Translations under genes and position numbers: made by a program
The notes under the pieces: generated by a model
What the model was told of the DNA's origin: nothing
The model's database searches: none
The model's input: the letters and a program-made list of their open reading frames with translations, nothing else
In this document: positions 33,860 through 46,273 of the stretch, piece after piece
Layout of the letters: every line of letters begins with the position of its first letter
Numbering within the stretch: the first letter of the stretch is position 1
From: Jaltomata sinuosa
Lineage: Eukaryota > Streptophyta > Magnoliopsida > Solanales > Solanaceae
Assembly (NCBI GenBank): GCA_003996215.1
Contig: QJPP01007578.1
Coordinates: 496,001 to 560,000, forward strand
Reading direction: 5' to 3'
DNA length: 64,000 nucleotides

Positions 33860-34547
33860 AATTAAATTTGGGAAGATTGAGAGCTCGATTTTGGGCAATT
33901 TTAGAGGAGTTTTGCTTGATTTATTTTTGGGGTAAGATTTTAACCTTCTATTATGAATTCTCTACTATTCCATCATTTAATTCGTGATTCAATAGGTATT
34001 TAAGATTAGAAAAGGGGGGGGGGGGGGGTTCCCTAAGTTTGATAATTATAAAATTCTTTAGGGGTTGGTTAACGATTCATTTTAGCTAATTTTTGGCACA
34101 TAAGGATTTTATCTAATAGCTAACCAATTCTAAAAAAAATAGTTCAAATTCGACCTCGAGGCTCGGGGTTAACTTTTTGATTCAATTTTTGAACTGATTT
34201 TTTTATGGAAGTATGATTGTTGTTGACTCTTACACTCATGTAGATTATGTATTTGATCAGATTGAGACTGATCGAAGGCGTTGTAGAAGGAAAAGTTCTT
34301 AATATAACTTTTTAACCTCCGATTAAGGTGAGTAAGACTTTCTTGACTCTTTATAAAGTGTTAGTATATTAATTGGTTAAATTATGGGATAAATGGATAA
34401 TCTGGGGTCTCATATAAATAAGACAAGCATTTATGCGGGTACCGATGTCATAAATTGGGTAAACTAATGATTATCTTTTTTATTGTTGAATATAATTTCG
34501 TGAGCATGATTCGTGATACGTTGACTTAGGTTGAGGTTATATATATA

Positions 34548-34758
34548 TATTTCGTGGGGCAATGCATGCTGGTTGCAGTTACAAGACCTCCAGCATAATA
34601 TTCGTCTGCCCCCAACTTTCACATGTTCAAACAACTGAATTAGCATTCATTCATATATATTATTTCGTGGGGCAATGCATGTTGATTGCAGTTACAAGAC
34701 CTCCAGCATAACATTCGCCTGCCCCTAACTTCAACATGTTCAAACAACTGAACGAGCA

Positions 34759-34768
<10 letters not shown>
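34548..34768. repeat. 113-bp tandem duplication
   Basis: Two units start at 34548 and 34661, both with TTTCGTGGGGCAATGCATG and GTTACAAGACCTCCAGCATA. They differ at several positions, so the duplication is not recent. Confidence 0.88.

Positions 34769-34802
<34 letters not shown>
34761..34802. repeat. (AT)n microsatellite
   Basis: About 21 AT dinucleotides without interruption, a likely polymorphic marker. Confidence 0.95.
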
Positions 34803-34805
<3 letters not shown>

Positions 34806-35879
34806 CTCACTTGATTTTTATTTCACTTTCTTACTCTCACTATTAAATAATTTGGAGTTGATTATAGTTTTTTATGATTAAGTTTGAATTTGGTGTAAGA
34901 TTTATTCGTGTTGGCATTACATCTCATGCACATTAACATTGTGAAAGTAAAAAGAATAAATTCTGGTGAATGATCATTCAGGATATTCACAATATATAAT
35001 ATTTATTTAAGATAGTGTGTTGTATCCATGGCATTCCTTTTGTGTTGTATAGTACATGGTGTGTGTATATGGACCTCGTGAGTCACTATTGGTCCAGACT
35101 ATCGATAGAGAAAGCGGGTCTATACAGTTATTAGCCAATGCACATATATTTGTATTTCATTTCATCCACATTACATTTTATAGTGGTTATGAAAATGACT
35201 TATTTTTCTTCCTATTTGGTTGAGATGATTCAAATAGAGCTACGGTTGAGATAACTTTATGAAATTTTTTGATATTTGCATTTTGAATATTGTTATCATC
35301 TTGATTATTGTTGTCATTGGCTACTAAACTATCACTCTTTAAGATTGTATTTCTAATAAAGTGTTGAGAAAGACAGTGATATGACCAATCCTTGTCATTG
35401 CTTCATTAAAGGGTAAGTCAATGATGTTGTTGAGTACATGTGTATTTTCATACGCACCTTTATTTTTTTTGCATCTCTTACGTGCAGGTTCAGGTCCAAA
35501 TACGAGTAGCAGTTGAGTCATCCCTGGACCTAAGGATACATACCAAAGTTCTGGATGAGCTACTTTGCTTCGGCAACACTGAATTCTATTTCTAATTTAT
35601 TTTATTTATGATATTTTTTCACTCCGGACAGTCTATATTATTTCAGATTTGTACTTTGGATCGTAGATACTCTCGTACTTGTATCACCATATTTTGGAAT
35701 TTTCTTTCATTTTCGCATTTGTTATGACTTAGAGTACGAATTTCATACTTTGTGATGTTTTAATGAATAAGCCACTCATTTGCGCTTTATACTTATCTTA
35801 AATGATTAACAAATGAATGAGGTTCGCCTACAAAAAATGATGGTGACCTCATGATTTAATAAAATTTTGGATCATGACA

Positions 35880-36987
35880 ATAATCGTGCAACTCTAGAAT
35901 AATAGAGACTAACCACTCATGCTTGTAGCGACTACATAATTCATAATTATTCAACTATAAAAGTAAAAGAAAGAAAGGATAAATTATAAGAATCCGCTCC
36001 ATAATGCTCTAATCATGCTTACGATGTTTTTCTCTTCTAGGTCTAAATTCCCTCTCAAAAATGAAAAAGTTATTTATAGTCTAAGAAATTATCCTTTGAC
36101 CTAAATACTTTGTCTAGTCCAAAACAGACTAGGATTGACAAAATATTACATAAGTGCACTGCACAGGTAGTACTCCAAATGGCGATAAGACAAAAGTTCA
36201 GAGGAGTCAAAATCTATAAGTTTTGTAGATATTTGTACATGTGCGAGCGCAAAGGGTACTATGACATGCGATGCACCACGCTATTTTTTATGATACTTTA
36301 TTTTTCATGCGTACTTGATCCTTGGGTCCTTGAATCGATCCAAATAGTTAGCAATGACTTTTAATCATACTTCAAAGTCATTTTTATCTCTCTTTACATC
36401 AAATCATTATCTTTACATCAAATCACCTTCAACACACACATGACAAAATTATTAAGGATATAGTAAATAAATAAATTTAAATATAAAAAAAATCACCAAA
36501 TATGAGGTGGATTGTATCTAATTGATCAATTGTGAACACTGCAAATGTACAAAAATATCGACATTTTTCAAAGTGTGATTTTCTTAGTCAAAACTCACTC
36601 GTTCTTTCAGGTCCCAACCTGAATCATCCCAACAAGTCCCAAAATATTGTATGGACCTAGGGGAAGTCTGAAATTTGAAAAGGAGATTCCAATATTCAAA
36701 AAGTAGGGTCAAGATATTACATTCTCTCTTTCTTAAATAAACATTCATCCTTGAATGAGTTTAGAATTATATCTGAGTTCTCAGACAATTGTGAATATTT
36801 GCTTCACATGTGTGACTTTGTCTCCCAAGTATCTTTCCCTATCGAATAATTCTTCCAATGAACTTTTACCGATGCTATCTCTTTTGATCTTATCTTTAGA
36901 ACCTGCCTATCCAAAATGGTCAATGGCTCCTCCTCATAGGTCAAGTTCTCATTGAGCTGAACTGTATCTAACTACAATATGTAGGAC
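35880..36987 (-). mobile_element. G4 gypsy: chromodomain and 3' LTR start (minus strand)
   Basis: On the minus strand 36987-36740 reads as a decayed chromodomain region (NLTYEEEPLTILDRQ, IASVKVHWKNYS, TWETKSHM). A purine tract AGAAAGAGAGAA and an LTR-like start TGTAATATCTTGACCC follow near 36724. The LTR body below this is poorly preserved and its end is not found. Confidence 0.6.
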
Positions 36988-36990
36988 TTA

Positions 36991-37206
36991 GAGCATGTTT
37001 GGATTAGCTTTTGGCTTTTGTCTTATAAGTCAAAAGCCATAAGTTAGAAATTCTAACTTATGCCTTTTGACTTATTTATTTTTTTATCATTTTAGCTTAA
37101 ATTCAAGTACTTATAAGCACTTTTTTAATTTATTCAAACACTACAAAAGTTCTTAAAAGATATTTTTTCTTAAAAGCACTTAAAATAAGTCAATTCAAAT
37201 AGGCTC
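36991..37206. mobile_element. Tourist-like MITE inside G4
   Basis: A 216-bp element has termini GAGCATGTTTGGATT and, inverted, GAGCCTATTTGAATT, with a perfect TTA duplication (36988-36990, 37207-37209). It is the same family as 9003-9187. Confidence 0.85.
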
Positions 37207-37209
37207 TTA

Positions 37210-37405
37210 ACCTCAATGTACCTCCACATAATAGACACATGGAAAATAGGGTGAATCATTGTCATTCTCGGTGGTAAGGAAAGTTTATAGGTCACACCCC
37301 TAATATACTCGAAAACATTGAAAGGACTTATGAATCTCGAACTCAATTTGTCTTTATTCTATTTCACCCTTTATAGGGGAGACTTCAAAAAATACTTGCT
37401 TACCC
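37210..37405 (-). pseudogene. G4 gypsy integrase C-terminus (minus strand)
   Basis: The minus strand reads, across frames, as VFFEVSPIKG, then GVTYKLSLPP, MIHPIFHVS and WRYIEV. These are the usual integrase C-terminal blocks of Tekay-like chromoviruses. Multiple frameshifts and stops are present. It continues on the other side of G3 at 41745. Confidence 0.65.
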
Positions 37406-37635
37406 TTCATTGTAGTACCCCGTAAATGTATCCAACTATCCAAGATAAAAACATCAGAAATTTCTCATGTTCCAGGGTTCACGGGTCCAACCACGGATCG
37501 TGGTTCGAACCACGACTTGTGGAAGGCACTCGTGGAATGCCTTATGTGGTTCTGCTCTCAGGTTTGACAACCACGAGTGGTTTACACGGACCGTAGTTTG
37601 TTCTATGAGTCGTGATCCCACTCATGGAAATTAGA

Positions 37636-39253
37636 GAAGGCCAATGTTGTGGCGGATGCTTTGAGTAGGTTGTCCATGGGAAGTGTAGCTTCTATTGAAG
37701 ATGGGAAGGAATTGGTTAAAGAAATTCATAGGCTTGCTCGATTGGGAGTTCGCCTTATGGACTCGACCGAAGGTGTTGTGATTGTGACTAATGGTGCCGA
37801 ATCATCCTTGGTGGCTGAGGTGAAATCCAAGCAAGACCAAGATCCTGTTCTACTTCAGCTTAAGGGGGCAGTTCGTCAATAAAGGGTCGAGGTTTTCTCC
37901 CAAGGGGGAGATGGTGTGCTTCATTATCAGGGTCGCTTATGTGTGCCAGATGTTGATGGGTTGAGACATCAGATTTTGTTCGAGGCCCACAGTTCTAGAT
38001 ACTCTATTCATCCGGGTGCCACTAAGATGTACCGTGATCTACGGGAAGTCTTTTGGCAAAATGGTATGAAGAAGGACATAGCCGGGTTTGTGGCTAAATG
38101 TGCCAACTGTCAATAGGTAAAGATGGAACATCAAAGGCCAGGTGGTATGCTTTAAGATATTGACCTTCCCACTTGGAAATGAGAAGCAACCAATATGGAC
38201 TTTATTATGAGTTTGCCTCGTACTCGAAGGCAACATGATTCCATTTGGGTAATCGTTGACCAGATGACCAAGTCATCCTATTTCTTGGATGTTAAGACTA
38301 CAGATACAACGGATGATTATGCCAGACTCTACATCTGGGAGATAGTCCAATTGCATGGTGTTCCTTTGTCTATCATTTCTGATAAGGGCCCTCACTTTAC
38401 ATATCAGTTTTGAAAGTCATTTCATAAAGGTCTTGGTACCAAGGTAAAGCTTAGCACAACTTTTCATCCTTAGACAGACGGCCAGGCAGAGCATACTATT
38501 CAGATTTTGGAGGATATGTAGAGAGCGTGTGTGATTGATTTCAAAGGTAATTGGGATGATCACCTGCCTCTTATCGAGTTTGCCTACAATAACAGCTTTC
38601 ACTCTAGCATCCAGATGGCTCCATATGAGGCACTTTATGGTCGGAGATGTAGATCTCCAATTGGTTGGTTTGAGGTTGGTGAGGCAGCCTTGATTGCTCC
38701 AGATTCTGTGCATGAGACTATGGAGAAATTTTAGCTTATTCGCAAGAGGTTGAAGACCGCTTAGAGTCGACAAAAATCTTATGCAGATGTGAGGAGAAGG
38801 GAGTTGGAATTTGAAGTTGATGATTGGGTTTTCCTTAAGGTGTCACCCATGAAGGGTGTGATGAGGTTTGGAAAGAAAGGAACGCTTTGTCCCCATTTTG
38901 TAGGTCCTTATTGGATTTCGAGGAAGGTTTGTAAGGTTGCTTATGAGTTGGAGTTGCCAACGGATTTGGAAGCGGTTCATCCAGTGTTCCATGTTTCCTT
39001 GTTGAAGAAGTGTGTTGGTGATCCGAGCTTGATAGTCCCTTTAGAAGATGTGGGTGTGAAGGATAGTCTCACTTATGAGTAGGTGCCCGTGGAGATCCTT
39101 GATCGTCAGATTCGGAGGTTGAGGAACAAAGAAGTCACTTCGGTGAAAGTCCTTTGGAGGAATCAGCTTGTTGAGGGTGCTACTTGGGAAGTGGAAGAGG
39201 CCATGAAGGCCAAATATCCTCATCTCTTTCCTTCCAATTTCGTTCCAGCTTGA
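37636..39253 (+). pseudogene. G3 pol remnant: RNase H end, integrase, chromodomain
   Basis: It starts within KANVVADALSRL, continues with the H2C2 zinc-finger area (FEAHSSRYSIHPGATKMYRD, FVAKCANC), core (MDFIMSLPRTRRQHDSIWVI, ISDKGPHFTYQF), AYNNSFHSSIQMAPYEALYG, integrase C-terminus (FLKVSPMKGVMRFGKKG) and chromodomain (VKVLWRNQLVEGATWEVE, YPHLF), ending at TGA 39251-39253. It contains about ten in-frame stops (first TAA 37880-37882), mostly C-to-T or G-to-A type changes (for example CAA or CAG to TAA or TAG). Confidence 0.88.
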
Positions 39254-39488
39254 GGTAGTAGTTTCCTCCTTAGTATGTCCCTCTGATTCTACTCCACCAG
39301 TTCCTCTCATGATTTTAGCATGCACCCATGTTTTACAAAGTTAGTTTATCATGTTTTCAAGTTGAAAAGTTTAAGTTTTATATTTACTCTATGATTTCCT
39401 TATTTTGATATTTGAGTGGGATGTTTTCTTCTCAGTTTTCCCTTGTTTAGTCTTCATTAGAGGACGAATGATTCCAAGGGAGAGATAT

Positions 39489-41739
39489 TGTAGCACCCCA
39501 GAAACGTATCCCTATCCAAGATAAAAACTTCAGAAATTTCTCATGCTCTAGGGTTCACGGGTCTAACCACGGAACGTGGTTTGAACCACGACTCATGGAA
39601 GACACTCGTGGAATGCCTTCTGTGGTTCTGCTTCAAGTATGAGAACCACGAGTGGTTTCCACGGACCGTAGTTTGTTCTACGAGTCATGGTCCCACTCGT
39701 GGAAATCAGAGATGGAGACTGTCAAGTGTCCCAACAATCACGAGTCAAATGATGACCCATCGTTTGAACGACGGATCCGTCATGTTGACTTATGGAAAGG
39801 GATCAGAGAATTGATATTTTGCCCAAGTCCCTCCAAGAGATTACGAGTCAAGTCTACGACTCATCGTTTGAACGACAGATCGTAGTTTGACTCATGGTTT
39901 GAACGGAGTCAACTGACCCTCCTGAAAACTACGACTCAAATCAACGACTCGTCATTCATTCTACGGGTCCGTCCTGTTAACCCGTAGAAATAAAGTCGTA
40001 GCCTGAATTTTCCCAGCCAAGTTCTACGATTGTGAATAACGACCCGTTGTCCAAACCATGACTCGTAGACTGAGTCGTGGTCACTAAAAGTTGACTCTTT
40101 TCCAGCTTTTCCCTTATAATTTTCCAGGGGTATTTTAGTCATTTCACACCCTATTATCTACTAAGTGAAGTTATTTTGACTATTTCTAGAAGGGTTTTCA
40201 CTCATATTATCCTAAGCCTATTCTAAGTTCCTCATTCTTCTCTCAAAAAGGAAATTCTCCTTCAAGCTCCAAGTCAAGTATCATAATTCTTTTCCAATCA
40301 AGTGGGTAGTCTTCCACCAAGGTATGTGGGTCTTTAATTATGAGTTCCCTTTCACCCTTGTGCCCAAAATCTTCAATTCTTATGTTGAATTATGAACTTA
40401 TGAAATTAGGGTTTTGATCTAAAGTTGGGAAAAGTTTATGAAATCAGTTTCTATATTTAAATTCATGGTTTTCCATTGATTTCTCATGATTTAATTGTGA
40501 TTCTCCTGTTGGTTTTAAAAGCCCAAGCATGAAAGTTGATTTCTAGCATGAAACTATGAATTTGCATATTTTCAAGAGAAAGTTGGCATGATTAGATATC
40601 ATGGCCTTTATGTATTTATGAAATTGCATGCCTAATTCTTCAAGTATGAATTTAGAAAGAAAAGCATGTTTTGAATTATGGATATGCTAAGCTTTATGAA
40701 CTATGATATAAAAGTTACATGATACCCGAAGTATTTTTATGCTTTATGAATAAGATTTGGCATGAGAGTATGCCTTTAAGAAATTATGAGCTATATGTGC
40801 ATGTTTTGGGAGTAGTATTTAGCATCGAGTTGGACGGGGTGAGAGTACCCTTAGTCCCAGAAACTACGTTGCCAGCGTAGGTATGATTATGATATGATAT
40901 GTGCCTTCAAGGCTTACGAGAGTGGATCCATGTCTTTATGTATGGTGTCCTTTCCTTAGCGGGGCATACGACAGCTTTGCCAACTAGGGTTATATAGTTG
41001 GGTATGGTGACTTGTTCCTTGGCAAGGCTCAAAGTCAGCTTTGCTAACTAGGGTTATATAGTTAGATTCCATGTAGCTCACATGGTCTCATGTCGGTTAT
41101 AAGAAACTCCCGTATGTATGTTTTCAAGTTTTCTAAGCTTTATGAACTCTCTTATGAACTATCATTTTGAAGTTGGCTTTTGCCTCATGATTTAGCTTTC
41201 CATTATGATATCTTCTTATGATACTACATTATGTATGAATTATGTTTACGTACGTTTTGAAGCATGTTTTATCATACTTATGCATTGCTCACATACTTAG
41301 TACATTCCATAGTACTAACGCATATTGCACTGCATCCTTTGATGATGTAGATTCAGGTGTCCCTTCATAGATACGTGGCTAGAGATCCCGGCCACTTTCA
41401 GTCAGCTTTGGTGAGTCCTCATAGTTCGAGGACTAGACTTTACTTTAGCGTTATATTTTCGTTCTTTCGAGATTGTTGAGTTAGTTGGGGTATTATCCCA
41501 TCAACTCAGTATGCTAGTTGTAGAGGCTTTCAGACATAGATGTTATCGGATGATCTTTGGGTTGTATCCCTTATTTAGTACTCTATCTATGATATGTTTT
41601 CCTGTTTTGGATTTTCTTATGATGCTTCCGCTATGCTTTCCTTTATGTTGCTTGAGAATGCTATGACCAAGGGTTAGCTTGCGATCTCTGTGGTCCCGAG
41701 TCCTGTGTTACGTCTAGGGGGTAACCTCGGGGCGTGACA
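39489..41739 (+). repeat. G3 3' LTR (2251 bp)
   Basis: It starts TGTAGCACCCC after the purine tract AAGGGAGAGATAT (39476-39488) and ends GGGGCGTGACA. The first part aligns with 37411-37632. The stretch 39555-40090 is filled with CACGAGTC/GACTCGTG-like half-palindromes. Confidence 0.88.
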
Positions 41740-41744
41740 TTCAT

Positions 41745-42620
41745 GAACTCCAAACCACAAACCTTTTGCCATATAAAGGTGCTCCTAAATCTACTTGACC
41801 TTTTCAACGCATGCTTCACCAAATTCGTACCCAATAAGCTAGCCTCACCAGGCTCAAACAAACCAATTGGAGAATGACACTGCCAATCATATAAAACTTC
41901 ATATGACGCTATGTGAAAACTGGATTGGTAACTATTATTGTATATAAACTCTGGTAAGCAAAAAATTAGTTCTAATGATCTCCAAAGTCAATCACACACG
42001 CTCTCAACACATCCTCTAGAATATAAGTGGATTGTTCTACTGGCGAACAATATGTTGGTGAAAATTATACTAAGCTCTAATTGTGTACCCAAATCTCTCT
42101 ATACACACCTCCAATAGTGAGTTGTGAATTGTGTACCCCAACCAGAAATGATAGAAGTGAGCACCTCGGTGCAACCAAACTATCTTCTGGATATATATAT
42201 CTATGCAAGCTTCTCTGAAAAGTAAGTAGTCTAAACTAGTATAAAGTGTGCACACTAGTTTAATCTCTCAACAATAACCAAAATCGCATCAAACTTCCTC
42301 AAGGTACGTGAAAACCCTACCATGAAGTTCATGTGATATTCTCCCACTCCTATTCAAGTATATCTATATTCTGAGTCAAAGCACTAGATTTATGATGCTC
42401 ATATTTGATTTGTTAGGAATTCAAAAACTGTGAAACATGGTTAATAATGTCCTTTTTCATCCTATGCCACTAATAATATATTTTTCAAGTCACAATATAT
42501 TTGTAGCACTAGGAAGCGTAGAATACCTCATACCATTGTCAGTGATAGTCATGCCCTCCTAACATAGATGCTCGAACTCGCCCCTCAACTCATCCCTCTT
42601 GTTGTTTCGAAATAAAATTC
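41745..42620 (-). pseudogene. G4 gypsy integrase core (minus strand)
   Basis: On the minus strand, across several frames: YHWHRMKKDIINHVSQ, MNFMVGFSRTLRKFDAI, LHRGAHFYHFW, ILEDVLRACVIDFGDH, SSIQMAS-like and FEPGEASLLGTNLVKHALKR. Together these follow the integrase core of chromoviruses in order. Stops and shifts every 20-60 codons show an old copy. It precedes the 37210-37405 and 36987-36740 pieces on the minus strand. Confidence 0.7.
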
Positions 42621-44028
42621 TGAGTAAGAGATGTATGAATCATACGTCCAGGTAAGAGGATGGGACCTTAGTGGTCTACTCTACACGTAACTCTTCTACC
42701 ATGATGGAATATGGATTAGTCATCATGGATATGAAGACCGTCAATTAGATTCGAAGTATTTTGAAGACCTTAGAAGATTGATGAAAGAAGCATGGAAGGT
42801 CTACAATATACTACAGTGAAAATTCAAGCAAGAGATGACTACATTTTAAATAATTAATTAGCTAGATAAAATAATTTTATTGTTTTCCTTATTTTTAGCT
42901 CAAGGGTATTATTATAACTAGCTTAGGTTAGTTTGTCTACTATTTATACTAGTAGAACCTAGGGCTTTGGGGATTAGATAGTTTTTGGATGAATTTAGCT
43001 CCTTTGTGAGTTTTGGGGAGAACCCTTTTATCTCTTCATGAACCCTTCTTGGATTTTTGATAAGAATTCCATTGTATGAGTTCATTCTCTTTTACCATGG
43101 TTTAATCTAGTAATTATATGTGTATTTAATTGTTAGATTAACCTTTCTTTCTTCTAATTTTTATTCTCCCTAATCTAATTTCTTTCTTTTCTTGATAATT
43201 CTTTGAATCCATCTCTATTTATTTGTTGTGTTCATCTTTGATATATCATTTTTACATCACACTGACCTGACCCTCAATTAGAAAGTAGTAATCTTAACTA
43301 CATTGGACTCCACCAGGCCCAAGTTGTGCAGTATCTCGTGACAACAATCTAGAAAAAACCTATCCAATTGTTTCTTCTCCTAGGCCAACATAACAGTTTA
43401 AGCGACTAGTTGTGGTGCAATAATAAATTGTAAAACACCCAGAGGTTGTGGTACTACAGTTGGCTGGACTCCCTATGTATGCTATGTGGGTGCATATTGA
43501 TGCACCAAAGTGTGTGCAACTGGGGTCTATTCTCCCCCTCCCTCTTGAGATATAGTTGGAGTCAAATGTATATAACACTCCGATTTGAGTCATACACTCG
43601 AAGAATTCCATGATTGTAATCAAGGACTCCTATAGCACAAGCATAGCAATGACGCACTTAAGAACCTGAGTTGGGGTTGGATGGACGGTCGAAAGTTGCT
43701 CATCCTTGTGAAATTATAATAGTTGGGTTAATCCCATGTTTTTGGGTCAATTAGGCAATTAGATTATACAATTATCCTCTTAAATCATCAAATTAATAAA
43801 CTAAGTCTCAAAAGCCCAATTTTAATTACTTATCACATATCATATTTTTATGGTACAAATCCAATAAAAATTGAGTATAATAATCACCAAAAGATGTTAG
43901 TGAATCATTGCCTCAAAGATTAGGGTCAAAATCAATCTATTGAAAATCATCCATGAGCCCCGCTTTTCCAATAATGACATAAAATGAGATTTGAAATTTG
44001 GCACTGTCCAATTTAATCATGTATTTTC
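42621..44028. other. Unassigned spacer, possibly older G4 sequence
   Basis: No clear domain is seen. The minus-strand frame at 43360-43623 (87 codons) lacks a recognisable motif. This may be upstream gypsy sequence too decayed to read. Confidence 0.35.
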
Positions 44029-44760
44029 TGTTAGGGTTTTTTGTCCTAATTTTCTTATTAAATTTGAGTTTCAATAAAAGTAAGTTGCAACCAATATGAT
44101 GATAAAGAAAATTTTGTCCAAATACTACATGTGGAGAAGAAGTTTCAACCATATTCTCAACAATCTTGCTATTCCATTTTAAAAATCAAAATCAATCTTC
44201 AACTCATGCTTACTTAACACATGTGCTCCAACTTTCAACCCGTGCTAACTTTTAATGCTTGGCTCCTTTTAACTCATGCATACTTTTAACGCATGAGCTT
44301 TACTTTTAACTTGTGCTCACTTTTAATGCACAAGGCTTTAATTTTTAATCGGTGCTCACTTTTAACACACATGGCTCTAATTTTTAACCCATATCAATTT
44401 TTAACCATGACAAAAGCAGTGGTGAAAATTATGTGAAGAACGAAGATTATGCATGTGAATAAGGCGGATCAAGTTTTGTTAAGGAAATCCAGCCAAAAGG
44501 GGAGAATTGTTAGGGTTTTTTGCCCTGATTTTCTTACCAAATTTGAGTTTTACTTTTCTTGAAAGAAAAATAAAAGTATTACCATAATTGTTTTTACTTT
44601 TTCAGAAAGAAAAATATAATTCTCTTCCACATTTGATTATTACTTGTCTTGTAGGAAAAGTTTCAACTTCTATAAATTGAAGATTCCCCTTCTCATATCA
44701 TAACACAATAGCATCCACAATGTAGTTGTTTAGGGGGAGATTATTCTCCCAATAAGTCTT
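44029..44760 (+). mobile_element. LTR-retrotransposon remnant with two LTR starts
   Basis: TGTTAGGGTTTTTTG occurs at 44029 and 44508 with similar following sequence. The second is preceded by a polypurine tract AAAAGGGGAGAA (44496-44507), the usual 3' LTR junction. The interval of about 480 bp has no coding sequence and contains degenerate repeats with CTCACTTTTAATGCACA-like units (44200-44400). This suggests a heavily deleted or TRIM-like element; LTR ends were not found. Confidence 0.45.
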
Positions 44761-45218
44761 TATGCTTTTTAATATTAGTTTTCTTAATATGTAGGTCATT
44801 TGACCAAACCATATCAATATATTATGCCTTTTAGTATATTTTTCTTTGTCATCTAATTTATCGCCTTCAAAGTTTGTTTAATGGCTTCCGCATAATGCCC
44901 TCTCGATTTCGATCTCAATATTTTCTTCATCTCAACTGCGGAACACTCTCATGATCTAAGAGACTGAGCAAATTTGGACTTTCCTTTCACGGTCAAGCTC
45001 ATGCGATCACGAAAACTAATGGATCTAAGGTCAACTCTCTAATTAACTCTTTGTTATCGTGGTTATTCTGTCATGATCGTGGAGAGTCAATATTTTATAC
45101 CTCCGCTATCGTGGTCCAAGGTTCAAAATTACGATGAAAAAATATCTTCTTGACCAGTCAACCCATCTTTTACTCTTTTCTATCATGACACTTAGTTCCG
45201 TGATCACGATACACAAAA

Positions 45219-46061
45219 TGAAGAAAGTTGGTGCCCACTACTTATCTCAGGGACCAGGTCTTCAGTGTAGTTTCACTTAAAGCAGTTAGTAAAATAACAC
45301 ACAATTTTTTCGTGGAAAACTCCCTAACTCCAGGAGAAAAAACCACGAACTCACTTTCACTAACTCTTCAAGTTTTATGATTACAACTCAATAATCAAAG
45401 AAACTAACTCTAGTATCTAACTCAAACAATAAACTCTTATTGTTTCAACTCACTCTAACTTTCTTTCCAAGAAGCCAAACCCACTTCTTGTTACAATTCT
45501 CACAAACTCTCTTACAAGAAGCCAAACCCACTTTTTGTTATGATTCTCACAAATTCTCTCTAGAAGCCAAACCCACTTCTAGTTACAAGTCTCACAACTC
45601 TCTCTAGAAGCCAAACCCACTTCTAGTTACAAGCCTCACAACACATACTATTTGTTCTAACAATCACACAGGATTGGACTAGAAACAATTCTCTCTTTGT
45701 GTCTTCGTTTGAATAACTTGCTTGAGATTTTTATTGCTTGAGAATACTCCTTCTCAGCTTTGTGCAATAGGTCTAACGAATTCTTCTTTGCTCCATTGCT
45801 TTTATAGAAGTCTCAAGCTCTCCCTCCCTTGATAGGAAAGATGCAGTCCTTTCCTTGTAGGATTTGGACATGCTTCAAAATCGAATTCTTTTCCTTGTAG
45901 GACTTTGACACACCTTTTGGACACTCCTCTTCTTGATAGAAAAGCTATCAACCTTTCCTTATTTGACATGGACTTCCTTTCATAGTTAATTTCCATAATT
46001 ATACTTTTACCAAAAATAGGTTTTGCCTCATTATCAAAACTTGCTTGACAAGGTTTCTTCA
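45219..46061 (-). repeat. Copia 3' LTR
   Basis: 843 bp with inverted ends TGAAGAAA/TTTCTTCA. It contains tandem units of about 43 bp around AGAAGCCAAACCCACTTCTA (45468-45650). It is about 64 bp longer than the 5' LTR, mainly near its inner (minus 5') end. Confidence 0.9.
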
Positions 46062-46075
46062 ATTTCCCCCTTTTT
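46062..46075 (-). other. Copia polypurine tract
   Basis: The minus strand reads AAAAAGGGGGAAAT directly before the 3' LTR. Confidence 0.85.
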
Positions 46076-46114
46076 GATGATGGCAAACTCTATCCTATTT
46101 TTGCAAAAAAAAGA

Positions 46115-46273
46115 CTGTAGCCTTTGATCCATGTAAACCTCAGCAAACCTCAGCTTGGTCGATCCATGTAAACCTCAGCTTGATCTGTAGCCTTTGATCC
46201 ATGTAAACCTCAGCAAACCTCAGCTTGATCGATCCATGTAAACCTCAGCAAACCTCAGCTTGATCGATCCATG
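46115..46273. repeat. Minisatellite between RNase H and the 3' LTR of Copia
   Basis: Repeats of GATCCATGTAAACCTCAGC with an optional AAACCTCAGCTTG are arranged in higher-order units of about 70 bp. Confidence 0.85.

Larger units (their letters stand above)
33860..35879 (+). mobile_element. Decayed Ty3/gypsy LTR remnant
   Basis: The end GGTTCGCCTAC...ATGATGGTGACC...GGATCATGACA resembles the last part of the G1 LTR (GGTTCGCCTAC, ATCATGACC, GGGTCGTGACA). A phrase TTCGACCTCGAGGCTCGGGG at about 34150 is also LTR-like. Internal structures: a 15-G run (34014-34028), a 113-bp tandem duplication (34548-34768) and an (AT)n run. The left boundary is a guess. Confidence 0.42.
37411..41739 (+). mobile_element. 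Ty3/gypsy chromovirus G3, internally deleted
   Basis: The element is flanked by perfect 5-bp duplications TTCAT (37406-37410, 41740-41744). Only the first 220 bp or so of the 5' LTR (37411 to about 37632) remain, joined directly to the RNase H/integrase part of pol. The rest of the 5' LTR, gag, protease and reverse transcriptase are gone. A complete 3' LTR (39489-41739) is present. It inserted into the G4 integrase. Confidence 0.9.
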
